Shown here: one piece after another, positions 1-12,433 of the stretch | Numbering within the stretch: the first letter of the stretch is position 1 | How the letters are laid out: each line of letters begins with the position of its first letter | From: Ehretia macrophylla | Taxonomy: Eukaryota; Streptophyta; Magnoliopsida; Boraginales; Ehretiaceae | Length of the DNA: 64,000 nt | Reading direction: 5' to 3' | NCBI GenBank assembly: GCA_037974665.1 | Contig: CM075769.1 | Location: 79,507,190 to 79,571,189, forward strand | Translations under genes and position numbers: made by a program | Notes under the pieces: model-generated | Told to the model about the DNA's origin: nothing | The model's input: the letters and a program-made list of their open reading frames with translations, nothing else | The model's database searches: none

Positions 1-211
1 ATCGTTCACCCTGAGTTGTTAAAAGGCCGACAACCTGACTCATGGTACATCAGAGGGCCCTACAACGCGTCGATATCACGTCTTACGAGGATGTTGCGCT
101 GTTGAAGCGGATGGGTTGTCGTTAAGCCCATTGGGCCTTTTGAATGGGCCATCTCTCTAGGCTGGCACTGTGAACCGTTAACACATATAAGAATTGTGCC
201 CTCAACATGAC
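1..211 (+). repeat. 3' part of a 5S rDNA spacer, gene outside window
   Basis: Matches the last ~211 bp of the spacer found in every other unit: the GTTAAAAGG-CGACAACC stretch, the GCCCATT/AATGGGC inverted repeat and the leader before the next 5S gene. The gene of this unit lies left of the window, so the array continues in that direction. Nothing else is seen here. Confidence 0.95.
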
Positions 212-330
212 GGGTGCGATCATACCAGCACTAATGCACCGGATCCCATCAGAACTCCAAAGTTAAGCGTGCTTGGGCGAGAGTAGTACTAGGATGGGTG
301 ACCCTTTGCGAAGTCCTCGTGTTGCACCCC
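212..330 (+). rRNA. 5S rRNA: 5S rRNA gene copy 1
   Basis: Codes for 5S rRNA, the small RNA of the large ribosomal subunit, transcribed by RNA polymerase III. The full 119-bp gene is present, from GGGTGCGATC to TTGCACCCC, with A box, intermediate element and C box in place. Differences from the window consensus: G48A, C94T, C95T, G98C. The leader reads CATATAAG. The next unit starts 677 bp on. Confidence 0.97.
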
Positions 331-888
331 CTTTTCAATTTTTTTTGCCCTGGTTAGGGTTGCCAAGATTCTTTATCCACCAAATCTCTATTACCGAATC
401 CCACAGAACGTTGGGCAAGACAACTTCGCTTCACGTAGAGGTCGGGCCTGCAAACTGAGGGCGTAGGGTTTGTGACCAGGTCTCCGTCGCTCCGGTGCCC
501 ATAACTTTTGATTCGTAAGGAGTTACGCGGCGCACAGCATACCGTTGCAAAGTTCTCTGAGAGCTCTACGACAGAGGCAGCCAGCTTGCTCGCTTTGCCA
601 GTTTTTGGAAACCAAAATCGAACATTTTCATCAGTTTCAAGCCACTTTTCTTCTTTTGCCCTGTTTTTCCGTCCCGGATCGTACGTCGTGAGCTGTTAAA
701 AGGACGACAACCTTACTCGAGGTACATCAGAGGGCCCTACAACGTGTCGATATCACGTCTTGCGAGGATGTTGCATTGTTGAGGCGGATGGGTTGTCGTT
801 AAGCCCATTGGGCCTTTTGAATGGGCCATCTCTCTAGGCTGGTACTGTGAACCGTTAACACATATAGGAATTGTGCCCTCAAAATGAT

Positions 889-1007
889 GTGTGTGATCAT
901 ACCAGCACTAATGCACCAGATCCTATCAGAACTCCAAAGTTAAGCGTGCTTGGGCGAGAGTAGTACTAGGATGGGTGACCCCCTGGGAAGTCCTTGTGTT
1001 GCCCCTC
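889..1007 (+). rRNA. 5S rRNA: 5S rRNA gene copy 2, diverged ends
   Basis: Seven changes: G2T, C6T, G30A, C36T, G48A, C107T and an altered 3' end (A115C, C118T) that weakens the terminal helix. It has the AAAATGA leader linked to C6T. Unit length 673 bp. Confidence 0.94.
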
Positions 1008-1561
1008 CTTTTCAATTTTTTTGCCCTGGTTAGGGTCGCCAAGATACTTTATCCACCAAATCTCTATTACCGAATCCCACAGAATGTTGGGCAAGACAAC
1101 TTCGCTTCACGTAGAGGTCGGGCCCGTAAACCGAGGGCGTAGGGTTTGTGACCAAGTCTCTGTCGCTCCGGTGCCCATAACTTTTGATCGGTTAGGAGTT
1201 ACGCGGCGAGCGTACCATTGCAAAGCCCTCTGAGAGCTCTACGATGGGGACAGCCAGCTTGATCGCTGTGCCCATTTTTGGAGCCCAAAATCGAACGTTT
1301 TCATCAGTTTCAGGCCACTTTCCTTCTTTTGCCCTATTTTTCGGTCCCGGATCGTACGTCGTGAGCTGTTAAAAGGATGACAACCTGACTCGCGGTACAT
1401 CAGAGGGCCCTACAACGCGTCGATATCACATCTTGCGAGGATGCTGCGTTGTTCAAGCGGATGGGTTGTCGTTAAGCCCATTGGGCCTTTTGAATGGGCC
1501 ATCTCTCTAGGCTGGCACTGTGAACCATTAACACATATAGGAATTGTGCCATCAACATGTC

Positions 1562-1680
1562 GGATGCGATCAAACCAGAACTAATGCACCGGATACCATC
1601 AGAACTCCGTTGTTAAGCGTGCTTGGGCGAGAGTGGTACTAGGATGGGTGAACCCCTGGGAAGTCCACGTGTTGCACCCC
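1562..1680 (+). rRNA. 5S rRNA: 5S rRNA gene copy 3, diverged
   Basis: Nine changes: G3A, T12A, C18A, C34A, A49T, A50T, A74G, C91A, T106A. T12A and C18A are shared with the copy at 10284, and C34A/C18A with the copy at 15021. Confidence 0.95.
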
Positions 1681-2238
1681 CTTTTCAATTTTTTTTGCCC
1701 TGGTTAGGGTTGCCAAGATACTTTATCCACCAAATCTCTATTACCGAATCCCACGGAACATTGGGCAAGTCAACTTCGCTTCACGTAGAGGCCAGGCCTA
1801 CAAACTGAGGGCGTATGGTTTGTGACCAGGTCTCCATCGCTCTAGTGCCCATAACTTTTGATCCATAAGGAGTTACGCAGCGCAGAGCATACCGTTGCAA
1901 AGCTCTCTAAGAGCTCTACGACGGGTGCAGCCAGCTTGCTCGCTATGCCCATTTTTGGATCCCAAAATCGAACGTTTTCATAAGTTTCAGGCCACTTTTG
2001 TTCTTTTGCTCTATTTTTCCGTCCCGGATCGTACGTCGTGAGCTGTTAAAAGGATGACAACTTGACTCGCGGGACATCAGTGGGACCTACAACATGTCGA
2101 TATCACGTCTTGCGAGGATGCTGCGTTGTTGAAGCGGATGGATTGTCGTTAAGCCCATTGGGGCTTTTGAATGGGCCATCTCTCTAGGCTGGGATTGTGA
2201 ACCGTTAACACATATAGGAATTGTGCCCTCAACATGAC

Positions 2239-2357
2239 GGATGCGATCATACCAGCACTAATGCACCAGATCCCATCTGAACTCTGAAGTTAAGCGTGCT
2301 TGGGCGTGAGTAGTACTAGTATGGGTGACCCCATGGGAAGTCCTCGTCTTGCACCCC
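2239..2357 (+). rRNA. 5S rRNA: 5S rRNA gene copy 4, diverged
   Basis: Eight changes: G3A, G30A, A40T, C47T, A69T, G82T, C95A, G110C. It shares G3A, A40T, C47T and C95A with the copy at 5609. Confidence 0.95.
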
Positions 2358-2915
2358 CTTTTCAATTTTTTTTGCCCTGGTTAGGATTGCCAAGATACTT
2401 TATCGACCAAATCTCTATTACCGAATCCCACGGAACATTGGGCAAGACAACTTCGTTTCACGTAGAGGCCGGGCCTGCAAACCGAGGGCGTAGGGTTTGT
2501 GACCAAGTCTCTGTCGCTCTGGTGCCCATAACTTTTGATCCGTAAGGAGTTACGCGGCGCACAACATACCATTGCAATGCCCTCTGAGAGTTCTACGATG
2601 GGGGCAGCGAGCTTGCTCGCTGTGCCCATTTTTGAAGCCCAAAATTGAACGTTTTCATCAGTTTCAGGATACTTTTCTTCTTTTGCCCTGTTTTTCCATC
2701 CCGGATCGTACGTCGTGAGTTGTTAAAAGGACGACAACCTGACTCGAGGTACATCAGAGGGACCTACAATGTGTCGATATCACGTCTTGCGAGGATACTG
2801 CGTTGTTAAGGCGTATGGGTTGTCGTTAAGCCCATTGGGCCTTTTGAATGGGCCATCTCTCTAGGCTGGCACTGTGAACCGTTAACACATATAGGAATTG
2901 TGCCCTTAAAATGAC

Positions 2916-3034
2916 GGGTGTGATCATACCAGTACTAATGCACCGGATCCCATCAAAACTCCGAAGTTAAGCGTGCTTGGGCGAGAGTAGTACTAGGATG
3001 GGTGGCCCCCTGTGAAGTCCTCGTGTTGCACCCC
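2916..3034 (+). rRNA. 5S rRNA: 5S rRNA gene copy 5
   Basis: Changes: C6T, C18T, G41A, A90G, G98T. AAAATGA leader. Unit length 674 bp. Confidence 0.96.
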
Positions 3035-3589
3035 CTTTTCAATTTTTTTTGCCCTGGTTAGGGTTGCCAAGATACTTTATCCACCAAATCTCTATTATTG
3101 AATCCCACAGAACATTGGGCAAGACAACTTCGTTTCACGTAGAGGCCGGGCCTGCAAACCGAGGGCGTAGGGTTTGTGACCAAGTCTCCGTCGCTCCGGT
3201 GCCCATAACTTTTGATCCGTAAGGAGTTACGCGGCGAGCATACCGTTGCAAAGCACTCTGAGAGCTCTACGACGAGGGCAACAAGCTTGCTCGCTGTGCC
3301 AGTTTTTGGAGCCCAAAATCGAACGTTTTCATCAGTTTTGGGCCACTTTTGTTCTTTTGCTCTATTTTTCCGTCCCGGATCGTACGTCCTGAGCTGTTAA
3401 AAGGATGAGAATCTGACTCGCGGTATATCAGAGGGCCCTACAATGTGTTGATATCATGTCTTGCGAGGATGCTGCGTTGTTGATGCAGATGGGTTGTCGT
3501 TAAGCCCATTTGGCTTTTTGAATGGGCCATCTCTCTAGGCTGGCACTGTGAACCGTTAACACATATAAGAATTGTGCCCTCAACATGAT

Positions 3590-3708
3590 GGGTGCGATCA
3601 TACTAGTACTAATGCACCGGATCCCATCAGAACTTCGAAGTTAAGCGTTCTTGGGTGAGAGTAGTACTAGGATGGGTGACACTTTGGGAAGTCCTCGTGT
3701 TGCACCTC
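3590..3708 (+). rRNA. 5S rRNA: 5S rRNA gene copy 6, diverged
   Basis: Nine changes: C15T, C18T, C46T, G60T, C67T, C92A, C94T, C95T, C118T. Mostly C-to-T. Leader CATATAAG, as in copy 1. Confidence 0.95.
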
Positions 3709-4266
3709 CTTTTCAATTTTTTTTGCCCTGGTTAGGGTTGCCAAGCTACTTTATCCACCAAATCTCTATTACCGAATCCCACAGAATGTTGGGCAAGACA
3801 ACTTCGCTTCACGTAGAGGCCGGGCCCGCAAACCGAGGGCGTAGGGTTTGTGACCAGGTCTCCGTCGCTACGGTGCCCATAACTTTTGATCCGTAAGGAG
3901 TTATGCGGCGAACAACAAACCGTTGCAAAGCTCTCTGAGAGCTCTACGACGGAGGCAGCCAGCTTTCTCGCTTTGCCCATTTTTCGTGCCCAAATTCGAA
4001 CATTTTTATCAGTTTCAAGCCACTTTTCTTCTTTTACCCTGTTTTTCCGTCCCGGATCGTACGTCGTGAGCTATTTAAAGGACGACAACCTGACTCGAGG
4101 TACATCAGAGGGCCCTGCAACGTATCGATATCACGTCTTGTGAGGATGCTGCGTTGTTGAGGCGGATGGGTTGTCGTTAAGCCCATTGGGCCTTTTGAAT
4201 GGGCCATCTCTCTAGGCTGGCACTGTGAACCGTTAACACATATAGGAATTGTGCCCCCAAAATGAC

Positions 4267-4385
4267 GGGTGTGATCATACCAGCACTAATGCACCGGATC
4301 CCATCAAAACTCCGAAGTTAAGCGTGCTTGGGCGAGAGTAGTACTAGGATGGGTGACCCCCTTGGAAGTCCTCGTGTTGAACCCC
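4267..4385 (+). rRNA. 5S rRNA: 5S rRNA gene copy 7
   Basis: Changes: C6T, G41A, G97T, C114A. Together with copy 8 it resembles the pair at 12315 and 12992 (same leader, GATGTGTTGTTGTTAAG in the spacer). Confidence 0.97.
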
Positions 4386-4942
4386 CTTTTCAATTTTTTT
4401 TGCCCAGGTTAGGGTTGCCAAGATACTTTATCCACCAAATCTCTATTACCGAATCCCACGGAACATTGGGCAAGACAACTTCGCTTCACGTAGAGGCTGG
4501 GCTCGCAAACTGAGGGCGTAGGGTTTGTGACCAAGTCTCCGTCGCTCCGTTGCCCATATCTTTTGATCCGTAAGGAGTTAGCGGCGCACAGCATACCGTT
4601 GCAAATCTCTCTGAGAGCTCTACGACGGGGACAACCAGCTAGCTCGCTGTGCCAGTTTTTGGAGCCCAAAATTGAACGTTTTCATCAGTTTCAGGCCACT
4701 TTTGTTCTTTTGCTCTATTTTTCCGTCCCGGATCGTACGTCGTGAGCTGTTAAAAGGACGACAACCTGACTCGCGGTACATCAGAGGGCCCTACAACGTG
4801 TCGATATCACGTCAGGCGAGGATGCTACGTTGTTGAAGCGGATGTGTTGTTGTTAAGCGCATTGGGCCTTTTGAATGGGCCATCTCTCTAGGCTGGCACT
4901 GTGAACTGTTAATACAAATAAGAATTGTGCCCTCAACATGAC

Positions 4943-5061
4943 GGGTGCTATCATACCAGCCCTAATGCATCGGATCCCATCAGAACACCGAAGTTAAGCG
5001 TGCTTGGGCGAGAGTAGTACTAGGATGGGTGACCCCCTGGGAAGTCCTCGTGTTGCACCCC
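4943..5061 (+). rRNA. 5S rRNA: 5S rRNA gene copy 8
   Basis: Changes: G7T, A19C, C28T, T45A. Unit is 666 bp because about ten bases are missing from the T-rich spacer tract near 5385. Confidence 0.97.
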
Positions 5062-5608
5062 TTATCAATTTTTTTTGCCCTGGTTAGGGTTGCCAAGACA
5101 CTTTAACCACCAAATCTCTATTACCGAATCCCACAGAACATTGGGCAAGACAACTTCACTTCACGTAGAGGTCGGGCCCGCAAACCGAGGGCGTAGGGTT
5201 TGTGACCAGGTCTCCATCGCTCCAGTGCCCACAAATTTTGATCCGTAAGGACTTACGCGGCGCCCAGCATACCGTTGAAAAGCTCACTGAGAGCTCTACA
5301 ATAGGAGCAGCCAGCTTGCTCGCTGTGCCCTTTTTGGAGCCCAAATTCGAACGTTTTCATCAGTTTCAAGCCACTTTTGTTCTATTTTGTCGTCACGGAT
5401 CGTACGTCGTGAGCTGTTAAAAGGACGACATCTGACTTGTGGGACATCAGTGGGCCCTACAACGTGTCGATATCACATTTTGTGAGTATCCTGCGTTGTT
5501 GAAGCGGATGGGTTGTCGTTAAGCCCATTGGGGCTTTTGAATGGGCCATCTCTCTAGGCTGGGACTGTGAACCGTTAACACATATAGGAATTGTGCCCTC
5601 AACATGAC

Positions 5609-5727
5609 GGATGAGATCATACCAGCACTAATGCACCGGATCCCATCTGAACTCTGAAGTTAAGCGTGCTTGGGCGAGAGTAGTACTAGGATGGGTGACC
5701 CCATGGGAAGTCCTCGTGTTGCACCCT
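5609..5727 (+). rRNA. 5S rRNA: 5S rRNA gene copy 9
   Basis: Changes: G3A, C6A, A40T, C47T, C95A, C119T. Confidence 0.96.
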
Positions 5728-6285
5728 CTTTTCAATTTTTTTTGCCCTAGTTAGGGTTGCCAAGATACTTTATCCACCAAATCTTTATTACCGAATCCCA
5801 CCGAACATTGGGCAAGACAACTTCGCTTCACGTAGAGGCCGGGTCCGCAAACCGAGGGCGTAGGGTTTGTGACCAGGTCTCTGTCGCTCCGCTGCCCATA
5901 ACTTTTGATCCGTAAGGAGTTACGCGGCGCACAACATACCATTGCAAAACTATCTGAGAGCGCTACGACGGGGGCATCGAGCTTGCTCCCTGTGCCCATT
6001 TAGGGAGCCCAAAATCAAACGTTTTCATCAGTTTCAGGACTCTTTTCTTCTTTTGCCCTGTTTTTTCGTCTCGGATCGTACGTTGTGAGCTGTTAAAAGG
6101 ATGACAACCTGACTCGCGGTACATCAGACGGCCCTACAATGTGTCGATATCACGTCTTGCGAGGATGCTGCGTTATTGAAGCGGATGGGTTATCGGTAAG
6201 CCCATTGGGGCTTTTGAATGGGCCATCTCTCTAGGCTGGGACTGTGAATAGTTAACACATATAGGAATTGTGCCGTCAACATGAC

Positions 6286-6404
6286 GGGTGCGATCATACC
6301 AGTATTAATGCACCGGATCCCATCAGAACTCCGAATTTAAGCGTGATTGGGCTAGAGTAGTACTAGGATGGGTGACCCCATGGGAAGTCCTCGTGTTGCA
6401 CCCC
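6286..6404 (+). rRNA. 5S rRNA: 5S rRNA gene copy 10
   Basis: Changes: C18T, C20T, G51T, C61A, G68T, C95A. G51T and C61A fall in the A box. Leader TGCCGTCAAC is shared with the copy at 16375. Confidence 0.96.
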
Positions 6405-6961
6405 CCTTTCAATTTTTTTTGCCCTGGTTAGGGTTGCCAAGATATTTTATCCTCCAAATCTCTATTACCGAATCCCACCGAACGTTGGGCAAGACAAAAT
6501 CGCTTCACGTAGAGGCCGGGCCCGTAAACCGAGGGCGTATGGTTTGTGACCAAGTCTCCGTCGCTGCAGTGCCCATAACTTTTGATCCGTAAGGAGTTAC
6601 GCGGCGCACAACATTCCGTTGTAAAGCTCTCTGAGAGCTCTACAACGGGGGCAGCGAGCTTGCTCGCTATGCCCATTTTTGGAGCCCAAAATCGAACGTT
6701 TTCATCAGTTTCAGGCCACTTTTATTCTTTAGCCCTGTTTTTCCTTCCCGAATCGTACGTCGTGAGCTGATAAAGTACGACAACCTGACCCGTGGTACAT
6801 CAGAGGGCCCTACAACGTGTCGATATCATGTCTTGCGAGGATGCTGCGTTGTTGAAGTGGATGGGTTTTCGTTAAGCCCATTGGGCCTTTCGAATGGGCC
6901 ATCTCTCTAGGTTGGCACTGTGAACTGTTAACACATATAGGAATTGTGCCCTCAAAATGAC

Positions 6962-7080
6962 GGGTGTGATCATACCAGCACTAATGCCCCGGATTCCATC
7001 AGAACTCCGAAGTTAAGCGTGCTTGGGCGAGAGTAGTACTAGGATGGGTGACCCCCTAGGAATTCCTCGAGTTGCACCCC
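6962..7080 (+). rRNA. 5S rRNA: 5S rRNA gene copy 11, in a shortened unit
   Basis: Changes: C6T, A27C, C34T, G97A, G102T, T109A. The unit is only 617 bp because about 60 bp of spacer is missing near 7387. AAAATGA leader. Close partner of the copy at 17052 (shared C6T, A27C, C34T). Confidence 0.96.
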
Positions 7081-7578
7081 CTTTTCATTTTTTTTTGCCC
7101 TGGTTAGGGTTGCCAAGACACTTTATCCACCAAATCTCTATTACTGAATCCCACGGAACATTGGGCAAGAAAAATTTTCTTGACATAGAGGCTGGGCCAG
7201 CAAACCCAGGGCGTAGGGTTTGTGACCAAGTCTCCGTCGCTCCGATGCCCATAACTTTTGACCCCTAAGGAATTACGCGACGCACAGCATACCGTTGCGA
7301 AGCTCTCTGAGACCTCTACGACGGGGGCATTCACCTTGCATGCTGTGCCCATTTTTGAATTTCAAAATCAAACGTTTTCATCAGTTTAAAGGGACGACAA
7401 CCTGACTTGCGGGATATTAGAAGGCCCTACAATGTGTCGATATCACGTCTTCCGAGGATGCTACGTTGTTGAAGCGGATGGGTTATCGTTAAGCCCATTG
7501 GGCCTTTTGAATGGGCCATCTCTCTAGGCTGGTACTGTGAACCGTTAACATATATAAGAATTGTGCCCTCAACATGAC

Positions 7579-7697
7579 GGGTGCGATCATACCAGCACTA
7601 ATGCACCAGATCCCATCAGAACTACGAAGTTAAGCATGCTTGGGCGAAAATAGTACTAGGATGGGTAACCCCATGGGAAGTCGTCGTGTTGCATCCC
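7579..7697 (+). rRNA. 5S rRNA: 5S rRNA gene copy 12, diverged
   Basis: Nine changes: G30A, C46A, G58A, G70A, G72A, G89A, C95A, C105G, C116T. Confidence 0.95.
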
Positions 7698-8254
7698 CTT
7701 TTCAATTTTTTTTGCCCTGGTTAGGGTTGCCAAGATACTTTATCCATCAAATCTCTATTACCGAATCCCACAGAACATTGGCAAGACAACTTCGATTCAT
7801 GCCGAGGCCGGTCCCGAAAATCGAGGGCGTAGGGTTAGTGACCAAGTCTCCGTCGCTCCGGTGCCCATAACTTTTGATCCGTAAGGAGTTACGCGGCGGA
7901 CAGCATACCGTTGCAAAGCTCTCTGAGAGCTCTACGACTTGGGAAGTGAGCTTGCTCGCTGTGCCCATTTTTGGAGACCAAAATCAAACGTTTTCATTAG
8001 TTTCAAGCCATTTTTCTTCTTTTGCCCTGTTTTTCCGTCCCGGATCGTACGTCGTGAGCTGTTAAAAGGACGACAACCTTACTCGCGGTACATCAGAGGG
8101 CCCTACAATGTGTCGATATCACGTCTTGCGAGGATGCTTCGTAGTTGAAGCGGATGGGTTGTCGTTAAGCCCATTGGGCCTTTTGAATGGGCCATCTCTC
8201 TAGGCTGGGACTGTGAACCGTTAACACATATAGGAATTGTGCCCTCAACATGAC

Positions 8255-8373
8255 GGGTGCGATCATACCAGCACTAATGCACCGGTGCCCATCAAAACTC
8301 AGAAGTTAAGCGTGCTTGGGCGAGAGTAGTACTAAGATGGGTGACCCCATGGGTAGTCCTCGTGTTGCACCGC
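8255..8373 (+). rRNA. 5S rRNA: 5S rRNA gene copy 13, diverged
   Basis: Eight changes: A32T, T33G, G41A, C47A, G81A, C95A, A100T, C118G. Confidence 0.95.
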
Positions 8374-8931
8374 CTTTTCAATTTTTTTTGCCCTGGTTAG
8401 GGTTGCCAATATACTTTATCCACCAAATCTCTACTATCGAATCCCACACAACATTGGGCAAGACAACTTCGCTTCACGTAGAGGCTGGGCCCGCAAACCG
8501 AGGGCGTAGGGTTTGTGACCAGGTCTCTGTAGCTATAGTGCCCATAACTTTTGATCCGTAAGGAGTTACGTGGCGCACAACATGCCGTTGCAAAGCTCTC
8601 TGAGAGCTCTATGACTGGGGTAGCGAGCTTGCTCGCTTTGCCCATTTTTTGAGCCCAAAATCGAACGTTTTCATCAGTTTCAGGCCACTTTTCTTGTTTC
8701 GCCCTGTTTTTTCATCCTGGATCGTACATCGTGAGCTGTTAAAGGGACGACAACCTAACTCGCGGTACATCAGAGGGCCCTACAACATGTCGATATCACG
8801 TCTTGCGAGGATGCTGCGTAGTTGAAGCGGATGGGTTGTCGTTAAGCCCATTGGGCCTTTTGAATGGGCCATCTCTCAAGGCTGGCACTGTGAACCATTA
8901 ACACATATAGGAATTGTACCCTCAACATGGC

Positions 8932-9050
8932 GGGTGCGATCATACCAGCACTAATGCACCGGATCCGATAAGAACTCCGAAGTTAAGCGTGCTTGGGCGA
9001 GAGTAGTACTAGGATGGGTGACCCCCTGGGAAGTCCTCGTGTTGCACCCC
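8932..9050 (+). rRNA. 5S rRNA: 5S rRNA gene copy 14, near-consensus
   Basis: Only C36G and C39A differ, making it one of the three least altered copies, with an unchanged internal control region. Its -1 region reads ACATGGC, shared with the copy at 19082. Confidence 0.98.
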
Positions 9051-9606
9051 ATTTTCCATTTTTTTGCCCTGGTTAGGGTTGCCAAGATACTTTATCCACC
9101 AAATCTCTATTACCGAATCCCACGGAACATTGGGCAAGACGACATCGCTTCACGTAGAGGTCGAGCCTGCAAACCGAGGGCGTATGGTTTGTGACCAGGT
9201 CTCCGTCGCTCCGATGCGCATATCTTTTGATCCGTAAGGAGTTACGCGGTGCACAACATACCGTTGCAATGCTCTCTGAGAGCTCTACGTCGGGGGCAGC
9301 CAGCTTGCTCGCTGTGCCCATTTTTTGAGCCCAAAATTGAACGTTTTCATCAGTTTCAAGCCAGTTTTTTTCTTTTCCTCTATTTTTCTGTCCCGAATCG
9401 TACGTCGTGAGCTGTTAAATGGACGACAACCTGACTCGCGGGACATCAGAGGGCCCTACAAGTATCGATATCACATCTTACGAGGATGCTGCGTTGTTGA
9501 AGCGGATGGGTTGTCGTTAAGCCTATTGGGCCTTTTGAATGGGCCATCTCTCTAGGCTGCGACTGTGAACCGTTAACACATATAGGAATTGTGCCCTCAA
9601 GATTAC

Positions 9607-9725
9607 GGGTGCGATCATACCAGGACTAATGCACCGGATCCCATCAGAACTGTGAAGTTAAGCGTGCTTGGGTGAGAGTAGTATTAGGATGGGTGAGCCC
9701 CCGGGAAGTCCTCGTGTTGAACCCC
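9607..9725 (+). rRNA. 5S rRNA: 5S rRNA gene copy 15, diverged
   Basis: Eight changes: C18G, C46G, C47T, C67T, C78T, C91G, T96C, C114A. Leader is unusual (CAAGATTAC before the gene). Confidence 0.95.
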
Positions 9726-10283
9726 CTTTTCAATTTTTTTTGCCCTGGTTAGGGTTGCCAAGATACTTTATCCACCAAATCTCTATTACTGAATCCCACG
9801 GAACGTTGGGCAAGACAACTTCGCTTCACGTGGAGGCCGGGCTCACAAACCGAGGGCAAAGGGTTTGTGACTAGGTCTACATCGCTGTGGTGCCCATAAC
9901 TTTCGATCCGTAAGGAGTTACGTAGCGCACAACATACCGTTGCAATGCTCTCAGAGAGCTCTACGACGAGGGCAGCGAGCATGCCCGCTGTGCCCATTTT
10001 TGGAGCCCAAAATTGAACGTTTTCATCAGTTTCAGTCCACTTTTCTTCTTTTGCCATGTTTTTTCGTCCTGGATCGTACGTCGTGAGATGTTAAAAGGAT
10101 GACAACCTGACTCGCGGTACATCAGAGGGCCCTACAACGTGTCGATATCATGTCTTGCGAGGATGCTGCGTTGTTGAAGCGGATGCGTTGTCGTTAAGCC
10201 CATTGGGCCTTTTGAATAGGCCATCTCTCTAGGCTGGCACTGTGAACCGTTAACACATATAGGAATTGTGCCCTCAACATGAC

Positions 10284-10402
10284 GGGTGCGATCAAACCAG
10301 AACTAATGCACCGGATCCCATAAGAACTCCGACGTTAAGCGTGCTTGGGCGAGAGCAGTACTATGATGGGTGACCCCATTGGAAGTCCTCGTGTTGCACC
10401 CC
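10284..10402 (+). rRNA. 5S rRNA: 5S rRNA gene copy 16, diverged
   Basis: Eight changes: T12A, C18A, C39A, A50C, T73C, G81T, C95A, G97T. Confidence 0.95.
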
Positions 10403-10960
10403 CTTTTCAATTTTTTTTGCCCTGGTTAGGGTTGCCAAGATACTTTATCCACCAAATCTCTATTACCGGATCCCACAGAACATTGGGCAAGACACCTTCG
10501 CTTCACGTAGAGGCCAGGCCCGCAAACCGAGGGCGTAGGGTTCGTGGACAGGTCTCCGTCGCTCCAGTGCCCATAACTTTTGATCCGTAAGGAGTTACGC
10601 GGCGCGTAGCATACCGTTGCAAAGCTCTCTGAGAGCTCTACGACGGGGGCAGTAAGCTTGCTCGCTGTACCCATTTTTGGAGTTCAAAATCGAACGTTCT
10701 CATCAGTTTCAGGCCACTTTTCTTCTTTTGCCCTATTTTTCCGTCCCGGATCGTACGTCGTGAGCTGTTAAAAGGACGACAACCTGACTCGCTGGACATC
10801 AGAGGGCCCTACAACGTGTCGATATCACGTCTTGCGAGGATGCTGCGTTGTTGAAGCGGATGGGTTGTCGTTAAGCCTAATGGGTCTTTTGAATGGGCGA
10901 TCTCTCTAGCCTGGCACTGTGAACCGTTAACACATATAGGAATTGTGCCCTCAACATGAC

Positions 10961-11079
10961 GGGTGCAATCATACCAGCACTAATGCACCGGATACCATAA
11001 GAACTCCGAAGTTAAACGTGCATGGGCGGGAGTAGTACTAGGATAGGTGACCCCCTGGGAAGTCCTCATGTTGCCCCCC
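10961..11079 (+). rRNA. 5S rRNA: 5S rRNA gene copy 17, diverged
   Basis: Nine changes: G7A, C34A, C39A, G56A, T62A, A69G, G85A, G108A, A115C. Confidence 0.95.
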
Positions 11080-11637
11080 ATTTTCAATTTTTTTTGCCCT
11101 GGTTAGGGTTGGCAAGATACTTTATCCACCAAATCTCTATTACTGAATCCCACGGGACATTGGGCAAGACAACTTCGCTTCACGTAGAGGCCGGGCTTGC
11201 AAACTGAGGGCGTAGGATTTGTGACCAGGTCTCCGTCGCTCCGATGCCCATAACTTTTGATCCGCAAGGAGTTACACGGCGCACATCATACCGTTGGAAA
11301 ACTCTCTCAGAGCTCTACGACCGGGGCAGCTATCATGCTCGCTGTAACAATTTTTGGAGCCCAAAATCGAACGTTTTCATCAGTTTCAGGCCACTTTTCA
11401 CATTTTGCCCTATTTTTGGGTCCCGGATCGTACGTCGTGAGCTGTTAAAAGCACGACAACCTGACTCGCTGGACATAAGAGGGCCCTACAATGAGTCGAT
11501 ATCACGTCTTGCGAGGATGCTGCATTGTTGAAGCGGATGGGTTGTCGTTAAGCCCATTGGGCCTTTTGAATGGGCCATATCTCTAGGCTGGCACTGTGAA
11601 CCGTTAACACATATAGGAATTGTGCCCTCAACATGAC

Positions 11638-11756
11638 GGGTGCTACCATACCCGCACTAATGCACCGGATCCCATAAGAACTCCGAAGTTAAGCGTGCTT
11701 GGGCGAGAGTAGTACTAGGATGGGTGACCCCCTTGGAAGTCCTTGTGTTGCACCCC
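11638..11756 (+). rRNA. 5S rRNA: 5S rRNA gene copy 18
   Basis: Changes: G7T, T9C, A16C, C39A, G97T, C107T. C39A is shared with copies 14, 16 and 17 nearby. Confidence 0.96.
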
Positions 11757-12314
11757 CTTTTCAATTTTTTTTGCCCTGGCTAGGGTTGCCAAGATACTTT
11801 ATCCACCAAATCTCTATTACCGAATCCCACGAAACATTGGGCAAGACAACTTCGCTTCACGTAGAGGCCGGGGCCGCAAACCGAGGGCGTAGGGTTTGTG
11901 ACCAGGTCTCCGTCGCTCCGGTGCCCATAACTTTTGATCCGTAAGGAGTTACATGGCGCACAGCATACCGTTGCAAAGCTCTCTGAGAGCTCTACGATGG
12001 GGGCAGCTAGCTTGTTTGCTATGACCATTTTTGGAGCCCTAAATCCAACGTTTTCATCAGTTTCAGACCACCTTTCTTCTTCTGCCCTATTTTTTCATCC
12101 CGGATCGTACGTCGTGAGCTGTTAAAAGGATGACAACCTGACTCACGGTACATTAGAGGGCCCTACAACGTGTCGATATCACGTCTTGCGAGGATGCTGC
12201 GTTGTTGAAGCAGATGGGTTGTCGTTAAGCCCATTGGGCCTTTTGAATGGGCCATCTCTCTAGGCTGGCACTGTGAACCGTTAACACATATAGGAATTGT
12301 GCCCTCAAAATGAC

Positions 12315-12433
12315 GGGTGTGATCATACCAGCACTAATGCACCGGATCCCATCAGAACTCCGAAGTTAAGCGTGCTTGGGCGAGAGTAGTACTAGGATGG
12401 GTGACCCCCTTGGAAGTCCTCGTGTTGTACCCC
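12315..12433 (+). rRNA. 5S rRNA: 5S rRNA gene copy 19
   Basis: Only three changes: C6T, G97T, C114T. AAAATGA leader. Partner of copy 7. Confidence 0.97.
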
